From NCBI GenBank assembly GCA_947038515.1, contig CAMQWJ010000008.1, positions 1-64,000 of the forward strand: a DNA stretch of 64,000 bases, written 5' to 3'. The translations under genes were made by a program, and so were the position numbers. The first letter of the stretch is position 1. Each line of letters opens with the position of its first letter. Positions 60,934-64,000 of this stretch are shown piece by piece. A model generated the notes under the pieces. It had not been told where the DNA came from and searched no databases. It saw only the letters and a list, made by a program, of their open reading frames with translations. This stretch comes from an uncultured Fusobacteriaceae bacterium. GTDB lineage: Bacteria > Fusobacteriota > Fusobacteriia > Fusobacteriales > Fusobacteriaceae.

Positions 60934-63759
60934 TTAGAAATATCCTTCATATTTTTTAGCTGTATTATTATCTGATTTTTTTAAATTCTCATAATATTTT
61001 TTAGCCGTCTCAGTTTGTTTTGATTTTAAATTTATAAATATTAATTTTTCATAAGCAAAAATTTTATACTCTTTATTTTTAGTTTTTTTAGCTATTTCAT
61101 TGTATAATTTTGCCGATGTATTTAAGTCAACATTTTCATTTAAAGTTGCTGCCTTTAACTTAGCTTCCTCTGCATACGAACTATTGGGATACTTTTTAAA
61201 AATATTTGTATAATTTTTTATCGCCTCTTTATTTTTTTGTTCAACCTCATTAATAGCTCCTAATTGGAACATTGCTAAATCCTTATATGTACTTTTCATT
61301 TTTAAAATATCATTGTAATATTTTTTTGATTTTTTATAATCTTTTTTAAAATTATAGTATTTAGCTAAGTTAATCGTTCCATATTCCTTATATTTAGCAT
61401 TATTCAACAACTTCAAATACTCTTTACTTGCTAAATCTAATTTATTTAATTTTTCATAATTTTGAGCAAGTAACAATGATTTTTTAGACTTGTCTAATAA
61501 TTGATTTGAATATTTTATACTTGTATTATATTGCTTTTTCTCAAAACTAGCTTGTGCTAATTTTTCTATAGCATTTTGCTTAACATGCTCTTCGCTACTA
61601 TTTTCATAAATTGTTTTATAAGTTGTTATAATTTCATTTTTACTCTTGATTTTTTCTCCTGCATTTGAATATATTGAAATCATATTCTCTTTATACTCAC
61701 TTTCTGGATACTCTTTTAAAAACCTTTTACTAATTTTATTCAATTCTCCAATTTTATTGCTTAACCCTGCAACTTTAGCTAGAGAATATAAAGCTATTTC
61801 TTTTTGCTTTTCATTTGTTGTTTCATCATATGCTTCTTGATATATTTTCTTTGCACCATTATAATCTTTTTCAAAAATATAGGTTTCTCCTATTTGGAAT
61901 TTTGTTTCTATTTTTTTAGTCTCTATCTCCAAAAGCTTAGAAAAGTATTCACGACTTTTGTCCATTTTATCCATTCTAAAATAGCTCAACCCTATTTTTT
62001 CAATTACATCTTCCTTGTTAGGGCTATTGGAAATTTTAAGATACTCTTCTCCAAATTCTATAGTTTTTTGATATTTACCTTCTAAGAAGCTATTATTTAT
62101 CCTATTTAACTTCACCTTCAAGTAAAGTTCATTGGTTGGATCATTATTTATCATATTTAAAATTTTATTATATAATTCTTCTGCTACGACATATTCTCCA
62201 ATACCTGTAGCTGCAACCGCTTTTAAATAAAAATTTTCCATGGTGGGCTCTTGATTTTCAAGCATTTTACTAGCTTCACCATATTTTTTTTCATTTATTA
62301 AAAGAGCGGTTAAGTAGTTCTCAATATCTTTATCTGGTTCTGAAGTCAAATATTCTTTATATGCTTTTTCAGCTAAATCACTTCGTTGATTATTATAAAA
62401 AGCTTCTCCTGCTGCTATATATATTCTCTTTTTATACTTAGTGTCTTTAGGATATTTTCTTTTATATTCTTCAAATCGTGCTTCAACATCATTTATTTCT
62501 TTTAGCTTACCACTCATGGTTATTACACGGAAAAAATTATCTTTACTTGGTGTATGTAAACTAAGCCTAGAGTAATAATCTTTAGCCAACGAATAATTTT
62601 TCATTTCATAGGCAGAATTTGCAATCAAGATATTAATATTATCATTATCTTGCTGAGTTACAACTATTTTCTTAGCTTCTCCTCTCTCTTTCAAAATTTG
62701 TGAATATTTTCTTTGGTTATAATAAATTGCAAATTTATAATAAATTGCTTGATTATAATAAACTGATTTTTCTAATTTTTTAAAATATGGGAGAGCTTCT
62801 GCATATTTCCCTTCTTGATAAAAAGAGTATCCATAGCCATAAATAGCTCTATAATTATTTTCTAATCCTGCTTTTTTATAATTTTCTTTTGCTTCTTTAT
62901 ATTTTTTTATTGAAACATAATAATCTCCCAATGTGGCAAAAGCTTCTTTTTCTTCCTCTGTCCCCTCTAACATCTCTGAATACTTTCTTACCATTTCAAA
63001 ATCTTTTTTATTAGCATAGATTTCGATTAATGTGATTATGGCTTTCTTACCATAAGGAGTGTCGTCATATTTTTCAGCTAGTTTACTTAAATATTTAATC
63101 GCATTTTTTTCATCATCTGTTTTATAATATGAGGTTCCATAAATATATGCAATTACACTTTCGTCACGATTTTTGTCCTTTAACACTACATATCTATTCA
63201 GCACCTCAATGGCCATTGAATAATTTTCATCATTATATGCTGTTAAAACCATATTAAAAATAGCAGAATTTTTCAATTCTTTTCCTATTTTTGTCAGTAT
63301 CTGAAATGATTTGAACGCCTTCTCATATTCATCTCGTCCCAAATATATAACCCCTCTATCATATACGAGTCTCTCATAATATGAATTAATTTTAGGGATT
63401 TTTTTTAAATAAATTTCAGAATTTTTTTCATCTCCAATAAGTAAATATGATTTTCCTATATAATAATAATATTCATCTCTTTCTTTAGTTGTCAGTTGAT
63501 ATTTCTCAACAATTTTTTGTAACATTTCTATTGTTTCTTTATAATTTTTTTTTAGATAATATGTTTTGGCTATTCTTTCTTCTATCTCTTTTCTTTTTTT
63601 TGACTCAGGATATCTCAACAATATTTTCTTTCCTTGTTCTATTGCCATATCATAATTTTGTTTTTCATATATTTCATCTAAAAGTTTAATATTTTCTTTT
63701 TCACTTGCAAAGAGTGTTCCAGTTAAAAATATAAAACTTAGAATATATTTTTTAATCAT
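60934..63759 (-). CDS. Large exported tetratricopeptide-repeat protein
   Basis: The 941 residues have a signal peptide (MIKKYILSFIFLTGTLFAS), then about 25 TPR-like helix pairs throughout. Examples are YYYIGKSYLLIGDEKNSEIYLKKIP, YGYSFYQEGKYAEALPYFKKLE and FQIGETYIFEKDYNGAKKIYQEA. TPR superhelices are protein-binding scaffolds. As the first gene of a tpr-small protein-exbB-exbD-tonB run, it may serve in the periplasm as CpoB/YbgF does for Tol-Pal. It has its own promoter at 63818-63846. SD AGGAGG. Confidence 0.88.
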   Translation of the reverse strand: MIKKYILSFIFLTGTLFASEKENIKLLDEIYEKQNYDMAIEQGKKILLRYPESKKRKEIEERIAKTYYLKKNYKETIEMLQKIVEKYQLTTKERDEYYYYIGKSYLLIGDEKNSEIYLKKIPKINSYYERLVYDRGVIYLGRDEYEKAFKSFQILTKIGKELKNSAIFNMVLTAYNDENYSMAIEVLNRYVVLKDKNRDESVIAYIYGTSYYKTDDEKNAIKYLSKLAEKYDDTPYGKKAIITLIEIYANKKDFEMVRKYSEMLEGTEEEKEAFATLGDYYVSIKKYKEAKENYKKAGLENNYRAIYGYGYSFYQEGKYAEALPYFKKLEKSVYYNQAIYYKFAIYYNQRKYSQILKERGEAKKIVVTQQDNDNINILIANSAYEMKNYSLAKDYYSRLSLHTPSKDNFFRVITMSGKLKEINDVEARFEEYKRKYPKDTKYKKRIYIAAGEAFYNNQRSDLAEKAYKEYLTSEPDKDIENYLTALLINEKKYGEASKMLENQEPTMENFYLKAVAATGIGEYVVAEELYNKILNMINNDPTNELYLKVKLNRINNSFLEGKYQKTIEFGEEYLKISNSPNKEDVIEKIGLSYFRMDKMDKSREYFSKLLEIETKKIETKFQIGETYIFEKDYNGAKKIYQEAYDETTNEKQKEIALYSLAKVAGLSNKIGELNKISKRFLKEYPESEYKENMISIYSNAGEKIKSKNEIITTYKTIYENSSEEHVKQNAIEKLAQASFEKKQYNTSIKYSNQLLDKSKKSLLLAQNYEKLNKLDLASKEYLKLLNNAKYKEYGTINLAKYYNFKKDYKKSKKYYNDILKMKSTYKDLAMFQLGAINEVEQKNKEAIKNYTNIFKKYPNSSYAEEAKLKAATLNENVDLNTSAKLYNEIAKKTKNKEYKIFAYEKLIFINLKSKQTETAKKYYENLKKSDNNTAKKYEGYF

Positions 63760-63817
63760 TCTCTTGCCTCCTACTTTTGAGCACTTCTTTTTTTAATTTT
63801 GCTCTTTTATTAACCGT

Positions 63818-63846
63818 ATTATAACATGTTTTAGTAATAAAGGTAA
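63818..63846 (-). promoter_or_regulatory. Promoter of the TPR-exbBD-tonB operon
   Basis: Minus strand: TTACCT (63841-63846), 17-nt spacer, TATAAT (63818-63823), placed about 60 nt before the ATG at 63759. Confidence 0.65.
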
Positions 63847-63875
63847 GTAGTTTAAATTTATAAAGTTTTAAGTCC

Positions 63876-63950
63876 ATTATATTTATAACACACCTTTTTA
63901 TAAATATAATTCCAGCAAAGATAAAATATTTGTTGGAATTTTCTTTTTTA
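63876..63950 (+). other. 12-bp dyad followed by a plus-strand terminator-like hairpin
   Basis: ATTATATTTATA (63876-63887) pairs perfectly with TATAAATATAAT (63899-63910). Directly after it, TTCCAGCAAA (63910-63919) pairs with TTTGTTGGAA (63929-63938, one G-U) and is followed by a T-rich run TTTTCTTTTTTAT. No plus-strand gene precedes it, so the terminator has no evident client. Confidence 0.6.
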
Positions 63951-64000
63951 TCTGTTATTATTTATAGATAATACTAAAAAAATTTTTAAATATAAGGGGG

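Overview
The window is an AT-rich (roughly 30% GC by eye), gene-dense bacterial chromosome segment. It combines a diderm envelope toolkit (TonB/ExbB/ExbD, GmhA, a large exported TPR protein, a PpiD/SurA-like protein) with clostridial-type anaerobic amino-acid metabolism (glycine reductase, a VOR-type 2-oxoacid:ferredoxin oxidoreductase, an Nfn-like flavoprotein). That mixture, the base composition and the OXA beta-lactamase point to the Fusobacteriota (Fusobacterium/Cetobacterium-like). The species cannot be fixed from the sequence alone.

Layout. 1-7.3 kb, minus strand: truncated tRNA-Gly(UCC), RNase P RNA, a TPM-like membrane protein, Nif3, a divergent sigma-70 relative, rpoD (GTG start), dnaG and a PpiD/SurA-like exported protein. 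7.6-14 kb, mostly plus: an unknown protein, a histidine phosphatase, gmhA and a LysR regulator (both minus), an exported oligoendopeptidase F, then overlapping folA-thyA. 14.2-21.3 kb, minus: an RlmD-like methyltransferase, an FtsL-like protein, rsmH, yggT, pgsA, rimO, pnp. 21.6-24.3 kb, plus: an alkylation-damage cluster (AlkA-like, Ogt, AlkD-like) with a class D beta-lactamase inside it. 24.4-26.1 kb: a secreted protein divergent from a PerR-like regulator and a QueD-like protein. 26.3-31.4 kb, minus: TrmR-like, rsmB, an orphan PurM-fold protein, topB.

31.8-47 kb, plus, is the metabolic centrepiece: grdX-trxB-trxA-grdE-grdA-grdB-grdC-grdD. Both grdA and grdB are interrupted by an in-frame UGA in the known selenocysteine contexts, and grdB has a textbook SECIS-like hairpin after it. 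GrdE carries the pyruvoyl-forming Asn-Cys at Cys242. An Nfn-like fusion flavoprotein, a Na+/alanine-glycine symporter, a BCCT transporter, an unannotated 45-residue membrane peptide and a carnitine/choline O-acyltransferase follow. TrxB/TrxA supply electrons for glycine reduction to acetyl phosphate, and the transporters bring in amino acids or quaternary amines. A terminator-like hairpin between grdB and grdC could set subunit ratios.

47.3-63.8 kb, minus: HU, the four-subunit VOR with a P-loop ATPase, a pair of U32 proteins that together with TrmR would modify tRNA wobble uridine, dnaB, rplI, a membrane protein, dnaX, a degenerate NtrC-like regulator, and tonB-exbD-exbB with a small exported protein and a 941-residue TPR protein.

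The most unusual pattern is a recurring translation-initiation architecture at three unrelated minus-strand genes (rsmH, dnaB, exbB). A perfect AGGAGG is immediately followed by an 8-10 bp hairpin sharing a TATGRTA core, and the start codon lies 7-9 nt beyond the hairpin. The linear SD-to-ATG distance (29-34 nt) is too long for initiation, but the folded distance is ideal. I do not know of a description of this element.
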